Source: Isosphaera sp.
GTDB lineage: Bacteria; Planctomycetota; Planctomycetia; Gemmatales; Gemmataceae
Direction of reading: 5' to 3'
Assembly: GCA_013822345.1 (NCBI GenBank)
Contig: PNKH01000046.1
Location: 1 to 54,513, forward strand
Length of the DNA: 54,513 nucleotides
Of the stretch, positions 1-8,198 are shown one piece after another. The position numbers were made by a program, and so were the translations under genes. Position 1 is the first letter of the stretch; each line of letters begins with the position of its first letter. Under the pieces are notes generated by a model. It did no database searches and was not told where the DNA came from. It worked only from the letters and a program-made list of their open reading frames with translations.

Positions 1-17
1 AGGAGTTACGCAGTTGC
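1..17. repeat. left terminal inverted repeat of the IS
   Basis: AGGAGTTACGCAGTTGC, an exact inverted match to 1056-1072. It could extend beyond the window start. Confidence 0.85.
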
Positions 18-65
18 CCGGTTTTCGCTGGCGCGATGGATGCCGGTCGGGTACAACCGGCCGGC

Positions 66-1067
66 ATGAACCCGCCCCGCGTCCAGCCCGAGGACTACAT
101 CCAATTCCTGCTGGCCACGCCCAGGGCGTGTACCGCCACCGAGGCCGCCCGCGTCCAACCGGATCGCCCCCGGGTGCCGGCCCACGACGCCTTCACCCGC
201 CTGCTCTACCGGCTCGAACCCGACCCCGCGGACCTGTGGGCCGAGGTCCGCCCGCTCGTCCGCCGGGGCGACGGGGTCCTCGTCGTCGATGACACCACCC
301 TCGACAAGCCCCACGCCCGGCACATGCAACCCGTGACCCGGCACTGGTCGGGCAAGCACTGGCAGGTGGTCAGCGGGATCAACCTGATCACCCTGGTCTG
401 GACCGACGGCGACCGGCTCTACCCGGCCGACTACCGGGTGTACCACAAGGCCGCCGACGCCAAGACGAAGAACGACCCCTTCCGCGACCGGGTGACCGCT
501 GCCCACGCGCGGGGGTTTACCCCCCGGTGCGTGCTGTTCGGCAGCTGGTACGCGAGCCTGGACAACTTCAAGCCGGTCCGGGGCCTCGGGTGGGTGTTCC
601 TGGGTCGATTCAGGGGGAACCGGTTGGTCCGGCTCGACCGCGGCCCGCCGACGGCGATCGAAGCGCTGCCGATCACCGCGGCCGGGACGGTGGTGTGGCT
701 GCCGGGGTTCGGGCTGGTCAAGGTGTTCCGGACGGTCGCCCGAGACGGCGACGCGGAGTTCTGGGTGACCAACGACACCGGGGCGGAGGAGGTCGGTCGG
801 GTGGTGCTCGCCGAGTTGGCCTGGGCCGTGGAGGAGTTCCACCGGGGGCTCAAGCCGTTCACCGGGGCGGAGCGGTGCCAGGTCCGGTACGGGCCGGCGC
901 AGCGGAACCACATCGGGCTTTCGATCCGGGCGTTCGTGCGGCCGGAGTACCATCGGTTCGCGACCGGGGTGAGCTGGTTCGAGGCCAAGGTGCGGGTCAT
1001 CCGGGACGCCGTCCGGACCTACCTCACACGCCCGAGTATCCTCCTCCCACAGCCCGCAACTGCGTAA
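66..1067 (+). CDS. IS701-family-like DDE transposase, possible catalytic-site mutant
   Basis: Encodes about 333 residues from the ATG at 66 (N-terminus MNPPRVQPEDYIQFLL, the usual family start); an in-frame ATG at 36 adds 10 residues. The cut-and-paste transposase fold is suggested by GVLVVDDTTLDKP (first catalytic Asp region), the central VTRHWSGKH block, and WAVEEFHRGLK, where the catalytic Glu is expected. In relatives I recall, the second catalytic Asp sits in an F-D-S-W-Y motif. Here the motif reads FGSWY, with GGC at 540-542 giving Gly, which would inactivate the enzyme if the alignment is right. The reading frame is otherwise intact and ends inside the right terminal repeat. Confident about transposase, less about the exact IS family. 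Confidence 0.85.
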   Translation: MNPPRVQPEDYIQFLLATPRACTATEAARVQPDRPRVPAHDAFTRLLYRLEPDPADLWAEVRPLVRRGDGVLVVDDTTLDKPHARHMQPVTRHWSGKHWQVVSGINLITLVWTDGDRLYPADYRVYHKAADAKTKNDPFRDRVTAAHARGFTPRCVLFGSWYASLDNFKPVRGLGWVFLGRFRGNRLVRLDRGPPTAIEALPITAAGTVVWLPGFGLVKVFRTVARDGDAEFWVTNDTGAEEVGRVVLAELAWAVEEFHRGLKPFTGAERCQVRYGPAQRNHIGLSIRAFVRPEYHRFATGVSWFEAKVRVIRDAVRTYLTRPSILLPQPATA

Positions 1068-1072
1068 CTCCT
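1056..1072. repeat. right terminal inverted repeat of the IS
   Basis: GCAACTGCGTAACTCCT, an exact inverted match to 1-17. The arms stop matching inward of these 17 bp. Confidence 0.85.
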
Positions 1073-1135
1073 ACCGGTAATAGTGGGTAGGGCATGCAGC
1101 GGCCGACCGTACTCAACAATAATATTATACATTAA
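1073..1135. other. short A+T-rich spacer beside the IS
   Basis: Between the IS end and the nadE stop. The last 30 bases are strikingly A+T rich for this genome and include the 10-bp palindrome ATAATATTAT. It may have been an insertion target or part of a nadE 3' end; no hairpin-plus-T terminator is obvious. Confidence 0.4.
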
Positions 1136-3151
1136 CTAATTTTTGCCAATATCCAGCTCGTCCAGCCACACCCGCGCCGCCGCGTCCGACGGCATCCGCC
1201 AGTCGCCCCGCGGCGACACGCTCACCGACCCCACCTTCGGCCCGTCCGGCAGGCAGCTCCGCTTGAACTGGTTCGCGAAGAACCGCCGCAGGAACACCCC
1301 GAGCCAGTGCCGCACCTCGTCCGCCGGGTACGCCTTCCCGAACCTCGCGAACCTCGCCAGGAACAAGATCTTCTCCGGCCCCGCCCCCCACCGCAGGAAG
1401 TGGTACAGGAAGAAGTCCACCAGCTCGTACGGGCCGGTGCTCACCTCCGTCGCCTGCAGCGCCCTCCCCTCCGCGTCCGTCGGCAGCAGCTCCGGAGAGA
1501 TGTCGGTGGCCACGACGTCCAGCAGCGTCCGCCGGGCGTCGCCGTCGAACTCGTGCTCCGCCGCCCACTTCACCAGGAACTTCACCAGCGTCTTCGGGAT
1601 CGACACGTTCGGGTTGTACATGCTCATGTGGTCGGCGTTGTACGTCGCCCACCCGAGCGCCAGCTCCGACAGGTCCCCGGTCCCGACCACGAACCCGGCG
1701 TTCATCAAGAGGCTCGTCCGCACCCGGGCCTGCACGTTCTCGAACACCAGGTCGTGCCGGTTCTCCTCCGGCAGGTGCCGCAGCTTCTCCCCCAGCGACT
1801 CCACCGTCTCGCCGTCGAGCCGGATGCCGAACGGGGCGTGCCCGAGCGCCCGCATCTGCTCCAGGCACATCGCCCGGATGTCGCACTCCCGCACCGACAC
1901 CCCCAGCGCCCGCATCAGCGCATGGGCGTTCCCGCGCGTCCGCCCGGTCGTCCCGAACCCCGGCATCGTCAGCGCCGTGACGTGCTCCCGCGGGTCGCCG
2001 ATGTCGTCCATCGTCTTGCACAACACCAGCAGCGCGAGCGTCGAGTCGAGCCCGCCGGACACCCCGATCGACACCGCCGGCGGGTGGACGTGCAGGAGCC
2101 GCCGGCCGAGCCCCGCCACCTGCGTCTGGAAGATCTCCCGGCACCGGTCGTCCCGCGTCGCCGGGTCCGACGGCACGAACGGGGCCGCCTCCACCTCGCG
2201 CAACAGCGGCGGGTCGCGGTCGGCCACGTCCAGTTCGAAGTACAGGGTGCGGTACCTGCCGAAGTTCAGGTCCGGGGACCGGTTCGCGTCGTGGAACCCG
2301 TTCGTCTGCGTCCGGTCGTGCACCAGCCGGTCGAGGTCGAGGTCGGCGGCCAGCAGGTGCCCGCCGCGGCGGAACCGCTCCGACTCGGCCAAGAGCACCC
2401 CGTTCTCGGCGATCAGGCAGTGCCCGCCGAACACGAGGTCGGTGGTCGACTCGCCGACCCCGCACCCGGCGTACACGTACCCGGCCAGGCACCGCCCGGA
2501 CTGCCCGGTCACCAGCTGCCGGCGGTACGCCGCCTTGCCGATCACCTCGTTGCTCGCCGACAGGTTGGCGAACACCGTCGCCCCCATCAGCGCCGCGAGC
2601 GAGCTGGGCGGGACCGGCATCCACAGGTCCTCGCAGACCTCGACCGCCAGCACGAACCCGGGGAGGTTCTTGCACTCGAAGAGGAGGTTGGTGCCGAACG
2701 GGGCGGACTGGCCGGCGACCGCGACGTTCGTGGACACCGCGTTGTCGGCCGGGCAGAAGTACCGGGCGTCGTAGAACTCCTTGTAGTTCGGCAGGTACGT
2801 CTTCGGGACGACGCCGAGCACCTTCCCGGCGTGGACGACGGCGGCGGCGTTGAAGAGTTGGCCGTCGACGAGGAGCGGGAGGCCGACGACGGCGACCCCG
2901 CGGAACACGTTCGCCCCGCGCTCGACGACCCGGGCCAGGGCGTCCTCGGCGGCCCGCTGCAGGGTGCGGTGGTGGAACAGGTCGTGACAGGTGTACCCGG
3001 TCAGCCCGACCTCGGGGAAGACGACGAGGTTCACCCCGCGGTCCTCGGCCTGCTTCATCAGGGCGAGGGTGCGGTCGGCGTTGAACGGGCCGTCGGCGAG
3101 GCGGAGTTCCGGGGACGCGGCCGCCACCCGGAGGAAGCCGTGGGTGTTCAT
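1136..3151 (-). CDS. nadE: glutamine-dependent NAD(+) synthetase
   Basis: 671 residues, matching the two-domain NadE that hydrolyses glutamine and amidates nicotinate adenine dinucleotide to NAD in the cytoplasm. The N-terminal nitrilase-type glutaminase shows the expected triad: Glu47 in VVFPEVGLTGY, Lys117 in VVPKTYLPNY, Cys173 in VEVCEDLW. The C-terminal synthetase domain carries the PP-loop SGGLDS at 365-370. Length and spacing resemble the mycobacterial enzyme. The ATG at 3151 overlaps the stop of the upstream membrane-protein gene as ATGA, implying translational coupling, and rules out the longer upstream reading. Together with pncB at the head of the group it points to a nicotinate salvage unit. 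Confidence 0.95.
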   Translation of the reverse strand: MNTHGFLRVAAASPELRLADGPFNADRTLALMKQAEDRGVNLVVFPEVGLTGYTCHDLFHHRTLQRAAEDALARVVERGANVFRGVAVVGLPLLVDGQLFNAAAVVHAGKVLGVVPKTYLPNYKEFYDARYFCPADNAVSTNVAVAGQSAPFGTNLLFECKNLPGFVLAVEVCEDLWMPVPPSSLAALMGATVFANLSASNEVIGKAAYRRQLVTGQSGRCLAGYVYAGCGVGESTTDLVFGGHCLIAENGVLLAESERFRRGGHLLAADLDLDRLVHDRTQTNGFHDANRSPDLNFGRYRTLYFELDVADRDPPLLREVEAAPFVPSDPATRDDRCREIFQTQVAGLGRRLLHVHPPAVSIGVSGGLDSTLALLVLCKTMDDIGDPREHVTALTMPGFGTTGRTRGNAHALMRALGVSVRECDIRAMCLEQMRALGHAPFGIRLDGETVESLGEKLRHLPEENRHDLVFENVQARVRTSLLMNAGFVVGTGDLSELALGWATYNADHMSMYNPNVSIPKTLVKFLVKWAAEHEFDGDARRTLLDVVATDISPELLPTDAEGRALQATEVSTGPYELVDFFLYHFLRWGAGPEKILFLARFARFGKAYPADEVRHWLGVFLRRFFANQFKRSCLPDGPKVGSVSVSPRGDWRMPSDAAARVWLDELDIGKN

Positions 3152-3954
3152 ACCGGCAGTGTAGCCGGGCCGTCCGGCCCCGTCCCCGCGTCCGGGAGCG
3201 CCCGCCGGGCCGCCTTCAGCCACCAGGCGTAGGCGACACAGACCACGAGCAGCATGACCGTGCCGGCGACGACCCGGTTCGCCACCGTCGGCTCGACCAG
3301 CCGGTGCCACTCGGCGGCGGCGTAGAACCGGGCGGCCCCGATGCCGACGAAGCAGACCGCCCCCCAGCAGGCGTAGTGGTAGCCCCACGGCAACTCGGCC
3401 GCGGTGAGCGGGCAGAGCCACTGCCGGTACGACAGCTCCCGGGCCCCGGTCCCGGCCTTGAAGTACGCGAGCAGCGACCCGGACGGCGGCATCAGCCGGA
3501 CGAGGTCGGTGCGGTGCTTCAGGAACGCGACCCACAGCACCGCCCCGACGGCGACGAACACCGCCTGCGACACCGCCCCGTAGGCGTAGACGGCGTCGAC
3601 CGGCCAGCCGGCGTCAAGGAGGGCGCGGATGAGCGGGTTCGCCTCGCGGGCCAGGTCGGGGGTGTGGGTGACGGTCGCGAGGATGTCGGCGGCGGCTCCG
3701 CCGAACCAGACCGCCCACCCGGCGAGGAGCGGCCCGACCGGGGTGCGGTCGCGGCCGGCGGCGGCGAACCGGACGGCGAGGACGAGGACCACCCCGCCCG
3801 CCGCGAGGACGGCGTACACGGTCGGGACGCGGAGCGGGCGGAGCTGCGGGGCGAGCCAGACGGCGAGCACCCACAGGATCATGGCGACGAGGATGCCGGA
3901 CAGCCACCGGGCGGCCGTCCGGCCTGGCATCGGGTCGTCGGGCGACACGGGCAT
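3148..3954 (-). CDS. multi-spanning membrane protein of the NAD gene group
   Basis: 268 residues with about six hydrophobic segments, starting with WLSGILVAMILWVLAVWLA near residue 18. The stretch ADILATVTHTPDLAREANPL resembles the core of small DUF5658-like membrane proteins, but I do not recognise a firm family. No transporter signature is visible. The gene ends in an ATGA overlap with nadE, so the two are probably translated together. A role tied to NAD precursor uptake or membrane sensing is only an inference from position. Confidence 0.7.
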   Translation of the reverse strand: MPVSPDDPMPGRTAARWLSGILVAMILWVLAVWLAPQLRPLRVPTVYAVLAAGGVVLVLAVRFAAAGRDRTPVGPLLAGWAVWFGGAAADILATVTHTPDLAREANPLIRALLDAGWPVDAVYAYGAVSQAVFVAVGAVLWVAFLKHRTDLVRLMPPSGSLLAYFKAGTGARELSYRQWLCPLTAAELPWGYHYACWGAVCFVGIGAARFYAAAEWHRLVEPTVANRVVAGTVMLLVVCVAYAWWLKAARRALPDAGTGPDGPATLPV

Positions 3955-4002
3955 GGGCGGGTTCCGGGGTTCGGGTGAGTTCGACGCGGACGCCGGTGGG
4001 CC

Positions 4003-4347
4003 TCAGCCCGCCCCCTCGGGCACGCGTGACTGCCACCAGTCGAGCTCCTCCAGGCACCGCGGCGGGACGGGGTGCGGCTGGAACGGGACGTAGCCGGTCG
4101 CGGCCGCGTCGAGGTTCGCCCAGGAACCGACCCACTCGGCCAGCGCCGACAGCCCGAGGCCGCGGCCGGGTGTGACCTCCCCGTGCCCCCAGTGCCGGGT
4201 CTGCCCGGTGGCGACCGCCCGCCGGCAGAGTTCCGGGACGAGGTACTCGGTGCCGACCGACCAGCCGGCGTAGAGGCAGTCCTCCGAGACGTTGCTCATC
4301 GCCTCGCCGAGCAACTGCAGGACCGCATTCCGGGTTTCGTCCGTCAC
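4003..4347 (-). CDS. small hypothetical protein (114 aa)
   Basis: Unrecognised soluble protein, rich in Trp (WVGSWANLD, ELDWWQSRV), without signal peptide or membrane segment. GTG start at 4347 preceded by AAGGGGA about nine bases upstream. It lies between the WD40 gene (30 bp upstream) and the membrane-protein gene (48 bp downstream) on the same strand, so it is probably co-transcribed with the pncB-nadE group. Codon use and GC resemble the neighbours. Confidence 0.6.
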   Translation of the reverse strand: MTDETRNAVLQLLGEAMSNVSEDCLYAGWSVGTEYLVPELCRRAVATGQTRHWGHGEVTPGRGLGLSALAEWVGSWANLDAAATGYVPFQPHPVPPRCLEELDWWQSRVPEGAG

Positions 4348-4377
4348 GGCTCGTCCCCTTCCCGCCCATCATACCGG

Positions 4378-5304
4378 TCAGTCGTCCAGGTCGAGCAGGC
4401 CGACGTGGCCGCGGGTGCTGGTGAACGCCAGGGTCAGCCCGTCCGGGGCGAACGCCACCCAGTGGAGCGGGCCGAGGCCCGGGTCGAACACCTGCCGGCC
4501 CCGCCCGGTCTCCGCGTCCCACAGCCGGACCGTCCCGTCGTGCGAGGCCGACGCCAGGGTCCGCCCGTCCGGCGCGAACTCGACGCACATCACATGCTTC
4601 CCGTGGCCCCGGCACTCGACCATCCGCCCCGGCCGCGCCCGCCCGCCGCGCCGTCGGACCATCTCCCACACCTGAATGATGGTCCCGGACGCGGCCGCCA
4701 GCCGGCCCCCGTCCGGGGTGAACGCCAGCCCCCGGACATACCCGCGGACGGTCAGCTCGTGGTACCGCCGGCCGGTCTCCCAGTCCCAGAACCGGACCCG
4801 CCGGTCGGCGCTCCCGGACACCAGCCCGTCCGGCCCGGCGGCCAGGATGCCGATCGCCGAGTCGTGCCCGCGGAACGTCCGCGGCTCCCCCCAGCCGGCG
4901 GTCCGGTGGACGACGATCCGCTCCGAGAAAATCATCCACCCGCCGCCCGACGCCAGGTGCCGGCCGTCGAGTGACAGCACCAGGACGCCGACCGAGCCCG
5001 GGTCGGGCCGCCGCCACACCTCCCGCGGCTCGCCGGTCTCCGCGTCCCACGCCTTGACCGCCCCGCCACTCCCGCACGTCAGCAGGGTTCGACCGTCGGC
5101 GGTGAACTGCAAGTGGTTCCCGCCGCCCCCGTAGCTGACCGACGCCGCGTCCTCCACCGCCGTCCACACCGGGTCGGCCGTCCCCAGCCCGGCCGACGCC
5201 CACACCTTCACCCACCCGTCCCCGGACACGGACGCGAACCGCCGCCCGTCCGGGCTGTACCCGACGGCGTTCACCACGGCGGTGTGCGGGCGGAAGACGA
5301 TCAC
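4378..5304 (-). CDS. WD40-repeat protein
   Basis: 308 residues forming about seven WD-type blades, with repeated cores such as VGYSPDGRRFASVSGDG, VEFAPDGRTLASASHDG followed by TVRLWDAETG, and VAFAPDGLTLAFTS. No signal peptide, so probably a cytoplasmic propeller acting as an interaction scaffold. The GTG start at 5304 overlaps the pncB stop as GTGA, which settles the start against a longer in-frame reading. The partner cannot be told; coupling to pncB makes association with NAD salvage conceivable but unproven. Confidence 0.85.
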   Translation of the reverse strand: MIVFRPHTAVVNAVGYSPDGRRFASVSGDGWVKVWASAGLGTADPVWTAVEDAASVSYGGGGNHLQFTADGRTLLTCGSGGAVKAWDAETGEPREVWRRPDPGSVGVLVLSLDGRHLASGGGWMIFSERIVVHRTAGWGEPRTFRGHDSAIGILAAGPDGLVSGSADRRVRFWDWETGRRYHELTVRGYVRGLAFTPDGGRLAAASGTIIQVWEMVRRRGGRARPGRMVECRGHGKHVMCVEFAPDGRTLASASHDGTVRLWDAETGRGRQVFDPGLGPLHWVAFAPDGLTLAFTSTRGHVGLLDLDD

Positions 5305-6791
5305 GCCCCGCCCCCCGCGGACAGCCGCCCCCGGGCCGCCGCCACCTCGGCCGCCCGCATCTCCCGGAACCGCCGCAGGTGGTCGGCCACCAGCGGCGAC
5401 AGCTCCCACCGCCTGAACCGGTCCCACGTCCGCTCCGCCCGCGCCGCCTGGTCCCGGAACGACTCCGCGTACACCACCCGCCCCTGTTCCACCAGCTTCA
5501 CGAACAGCGGCTCGCCGTCGATGTCCTCCGACGCGTCCGCCACCACCACCGCGTCCCCCCGGCCGTACGCCCGCACGCACCCCGGGATCGTCTCCTTACC
5601 CGGCGAGTTCGAGAACTTCACGTTCGGCCGGCCGGCGGTCGCGGTCCGCTTGAACGCGGCGCTCACCGTGTCCCGGTGGACCAGCCGCCACCAGTACCCG
5701 CCGGCCCCCGGGAACAGCATCGTCGGTTCGACCCCCGTCCGCTCCCGGAAGGTGTCGTAGACGCGCCGCACCGCCTCCGGCGTCACCTCGTCCTCGAACA
5801 CGATCGTGCGCGGCGCCACCCCGAGCCGCCGCATCGCCTCGAAGTACAGGACGCACTGGCCGGCGATGTCCCCGCTGTCCACCCGCACCCCGACCCGGTC
5901 CGTCTCGGGGTGGCCGCGGATCACCCGCAGGGCGTTCTCCAACCCGACCGTCTCGGCGTCCACCAGGTCGCACAGCAGCGACGCGGTCCCCATCGCTGTC
6001 ACGAACCGGTCCATCATCTCGAACTCGGCTTCGCCGAGCGACCGGTCGAAGCTCTGGGCGGCGCACACCATCTCGTGGCCGATCGTGCCGACCGACCGGA
6101 ACAGCTCCGGGTACAGGAACTCGGCCGTGTCGGAAGACGTGAGCTGCGGCTCGCCGGCGGCCCCCGCCCCGCCGACGAACCGGGCCAGGAGCAGGATCAG
6201 GTTGCACACCTCGACCGGCGCCGACCGCAGCCCGAACTCGGCGTCCCGCGGGGTGGCGAGGCGCATCAGCCGGGCCTTCGTCGCCTGGATCACCGGGGCG
6301 AAGTACCGGCACATCGCCGGTTCCAGGTACGACACGAGGCCGCCGACCCCCTCGAACGCCAGGCACGGCACCCCGGCCGGGAACGTCTGCCCGCCGGGGA
6401 AGCCCCACACGTCGACCGGGAGGGTGAGGTCGTCGCCGGGTTGGGCGAGGACGGCGTCCCACAGCTCGGCCGGGAACGCCCGGGTGGCGGAGTGGTCGGC
6501 GTACCACCGGCGTGACAACTCGATGTCACCGCGGCGGAGCGGGCGGTGGAACCACTGGGCGAGGACGGCCTCGTGCCCGGCCATGACGAGCCGGCCGTCG
6601 GCCCCGGGCTCGGGCAGGCCGCGGCGGAAGGTGAGGGAGTAGCAGGCGGGGAGGAGGGCGATGTCCGGGACGGCGGCCCACATGGTCCGCTTGTAGGTGT
6701 CGGTCGCCCCGGGCCACCCGCCGAGGAGGAACAGCTTGCCGAAGAACTCGGGGCGCATCTCGGCGCGGCGGGCGGCGAACGGGTCGGACAT
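5301..6791 (-). CDS. pncB: nicotinate phosphoribosyltransferase-like protein
   Basis: 496 residues. NAPRTase-type features include ATDTYKRTMW near residue 30, TIGHEMVCA with His239 (possible phospho-accepting His), an RVDSGDIAGQ strand, and the C-terminal NVKFSNSPGKETIPG phosphate-binding segment. The family makes nicotinate mononucleotide from nicotinate and PRPP, the entry to the Preiss-Handler route that ends at NadE, encoded downstream. ATG at 6791; a perfect 28-bp inverted repeat begins only 7 bases upstream, so any Shine-Dalgarno would lie within or against it. The sequence is divergent from enterobacterial PncB; a related nicotinamide-type activity is not excluded. Confidence 0.85.
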   Translation of the reverse strand: MSDPFAARRAEMRPEFFGKLFLLGGWPGATDTYKRTMWAAVPDIALLPACYSLTFRRGLPEPGADGRLVMAGHEAVLAQWFHRPLRRGDIELSRRWYADHSATRAFPAELWDAVLAQPGDDLTLPVDVWGFPGGQTFPAGVPCLAFEGVGGLVSYLEPAMCRYFAPVIQATKARLMRLATPRDAEFGLRSAPVEVCNLILLLARFVGGAGAAGEPQLTSSDTAEFLYPELFRSVGTIGHEMVCAAQSFDRSLGEAEFEMMDRFVTAMGTASLLCDLVDAETVGLENALRVIRGHPETDRVGVRVDSGDIAGQCVLYFEAMRRLGVAPRTIVFEDEVTPEAVRRVYDTFRERTGVEPTMLFPGAGGYWWRLVHRDTVSAAFKRTATAGRPNVKFSNSPGKETIPGCVRAYGRGDAVVVADASEDIDGEPLFVKLVEQGRVVYAESFRDQAARAERTWDRFRRWELSPLVADHLRRFREMRAAEVAAARGRLSAGGGA

Positions 6792-6797
6792 GGCGGC

Positions 6798-6863
6798 CCC
6801 GGGAGGGCGAGGCTCCTGCCGGGCCGTCGGCGCTCGGCCCGGCAGGAGCCTCGCCCTCCCGGG
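6798..6863. repeat. intergenic palindrome, 28-bp perfect arms
   Basis: Arms 6798-6825 and 6836-6863 with a 10-base loop. It nearly fills the gap between the DUF1559 gene and the pncB start and could act as a terminator for the former or fold over the translation start of the latter. Confidence 0.9.
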
Positions 6864-6876
6864 CCGAAACCGGCGG

Positions 6877-7782
6877 TCAGTACGCCGGCACGGTCTCCCC
6901 GCCGGCCCGGGTGTACAGGGCCCGGAACGCCAGCCCGGAGAGCTTGTCCGAGATGAAGTGGACGGACCCGTCGCCGAACAGGAAGTTGGCCCCGGTGTTC
7001 CCGCCGTGGAAGCTGTAGATCTCGTTCCCGTTGTTGCAGTTGAAGAACGTCTTCCCCTGGTTGCAGGACGCCGGGATCACCTGGATGGTGATCCGGTTGG
7101 CCGGGTCGGCCCACTTCTCGGACCCGGCGCCGGACCCGCTGGCCATCCGCCCGTTCAGCCAGTACTGCGGGCGGCCGACGTCCTCGAACATCATGAACGT
7201 GTTCGACAGCCCGTCCGACACGTCGTCCGGACGGACCGGCAGTCCGTTGTTCCCAAAGAACCCCTCGACCTGCTTCGCCGTCGGGGCCGGAGTAGCCGGG
7301 TACCCGAGGTACGGGTACGCGCTGGTCCCGATCGAGTCCGACACGCAGTAATCGCTGACGAACTTCCCGGCCCGGGAGTTCGGGGTCGACGGGCAGATCA
7401 GCAGCGGCACGTCGTGGTTGATGATCTGCAGGTTGCTCGGCCCCCCGGCGTTGGCGGTGTTGTTGTTCCACGACTTGGCGTAGTCGTACCCCTGGACGAT
7501 GTTGTCCTGCTCGACGTACGGCAGGAGGCGGACCATGATGTTCTGGTCCGGGGCGCTGGCCGTCAGGCCGGCCCACCCCGGCGGGAACTTCCCCCTCATC
7601 GCCAGGTAGTTGTGGAGGGCGATCCCGAGCTGCTTCATGTTGTTCGTGCACTTCGTCCGGGAGGCCGACTCCCGGACCTTCTGGACGGCCGGCAGCAGGA
7701 GGGCGATCAGCACCGCGATGATCGCGATGACCACCAGCAGCTCGATCAGGGTGAACCCGCGGGGGCGAAGGCTCGGTCGCAT
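6877..7782 (-). CDS. DUF1559 prepilin-like protein
   Basis: 301 residues from the ATG at 7782. N-terminus [20 protein letters not shown] is a type IV prepilin/pseudopilin signal: cleavage after Gly, Phe at +1, Glu at +5, then a hydrophobic helix. The following [19 protein letters not shown] and the C-terminal [12 protein letters not shown] block are typical of DUF1559, a family massively expanded in planctomycetes and of unknown function, probably surface or secretion-pseudopilus associated. A longer in-frame start at 7878 would put 32 Arg/Pro-rich residues before the signal and is rejected. A good promoter candidate lies about 100 bp upstream. Confidence 0.93.
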   Translation of the reverse strand: MRPSLRPRGFTLIELLVVIAIIAVLIALLLPAVQKVRESASRTKCTNNMKQLGIALHNYLAMRGKFPPGWAGLTASAPDQNIMVRLLPYVEQDNIVQGYDYAKSWNNNTANAGGPSNLQIINHDVPLLICPSTPNSRAGKFVSDYCVSDSIGTSAYPYLGYPATPAPTAKQVEGFFGNNGLPVRPDDVSDGLSNTFMMFEDVGRPQYWLNGRMASGSGAGSEKWADPANRITIQVIPASCNQGKTFFNCNNGNEIYSFHGGNTGANFLFGDGSVHFISDKLSGLAFRALYTRAGGETVPAY

Positions 7783-7884
7783 GGCGGACCCTCGGGCAGC
7801 GTGACGGGACGGGGCCGATCGCCGGCGGGCCGGGGGGCGAAGCGAGGGACCGACGACCCGACCGGGATGAGAGGCCAAAGGTTG

Positions 7885-7913
7885 AATAAATCACACCCGG
7901 CGGAAGAAGGCAA
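7885..7913 (-). promoter_or_regulatory. candidate sigma70-type promoter for the DUF1559 gene
   Basis: On the minus strand TTGCCT (7913-7908), 17-base spacer, TTTATT (7890-7885). The A+T-rich -10 stands out locally. Leader to the ATG about 95 bases. Read by eye only. Confidence 0.4.
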
Positions 7914-7970
7914 GTGAGAAGTGAGCCGAAAATGAGTCGCCGGGGCCGAACTCACGCCGGCCGGGGCCGG

Positions 7971-8198
7971 TCACCGGAGTGCCGCCCACGCCAGCCCGTA
8001 CACCGCCGCCAGCCCGGCCGCCGCCGCGGCCGCCAGGCACCCGAGCGGCCCGGCCGCCGACCGCACCACCTCCCCGGCCGCGGCCGCCTCCCGCCGGACC
8101 CGCCGGTGCTCGACCCAGACGAGCACGAACAGCACCAGGCAGGCGAACACGTCCGCCGCGGCGCACGCCAGCAGGACCACCAGCGCGACGGCCCCCAT
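7971..8198 (-). CDS. small two-helix membrane protein (75 aa)
   Basis: Two hydrophobic helices (VALVVLLACAAADVFACLVL near the N-terminus and an Ala-rich one near the C-terminus) joined by a basic loop EHRRVRREAA. Its ATG at 8198 shares one base with the stop of the upstream 142-aa gene (TGATG), so the two are translationally coupled. Unrecognised family. It is the last gene of the leftward amidoligase group, 188 bp from the DUF1559 start. Confidence 0.7.
   Translation of the reverse strand: MGAVALVVLLACAAADVFACLVLFVLVWVEHRRVRREAAAAGEVVRSAAGPLGCLAAAAAAGLAAVYGLAWAALR

Larger units (their letters stand above)
1..1072 (+). mobile_element. IS701-like insertion sequence, left edge at window start
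   Basis: The first 17 bases (AGGAGTTACGCAGTTGC) recur as an exact reverse complement at 1056-1072, enclosing one transposase gene. This is the classic layout of a single-gene insertion sequence of about 1.07 kb. The transposase stop codon (TAA, 1065-1067) lies inside the right terminal repeat. The window begins exactly at the left repeat, so neither the outer left flank nor a target-site duplication can be seen. The family assignment (IS701/DDE_5 type) rests on the protein, recognised from memory. Confidence 0.85.

Noticed and set aside
2-1090. Other open frames across the IS (for example minus strand 6-953)
   Set aside because: They are shadows of the transposase gene; the composition is repetitive Arg/Pro/Gly and no family is recognisable.
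1307-3232. 641-residue open frame on the plus strand opposite nadE, and many similar long frames
   Set aside because: Such frames are expected opposite genes in DNA this GC-rich. Their products are Arg/Pro/Gly/His-rich without motifs, while the minus-strand product is clearly NadE.
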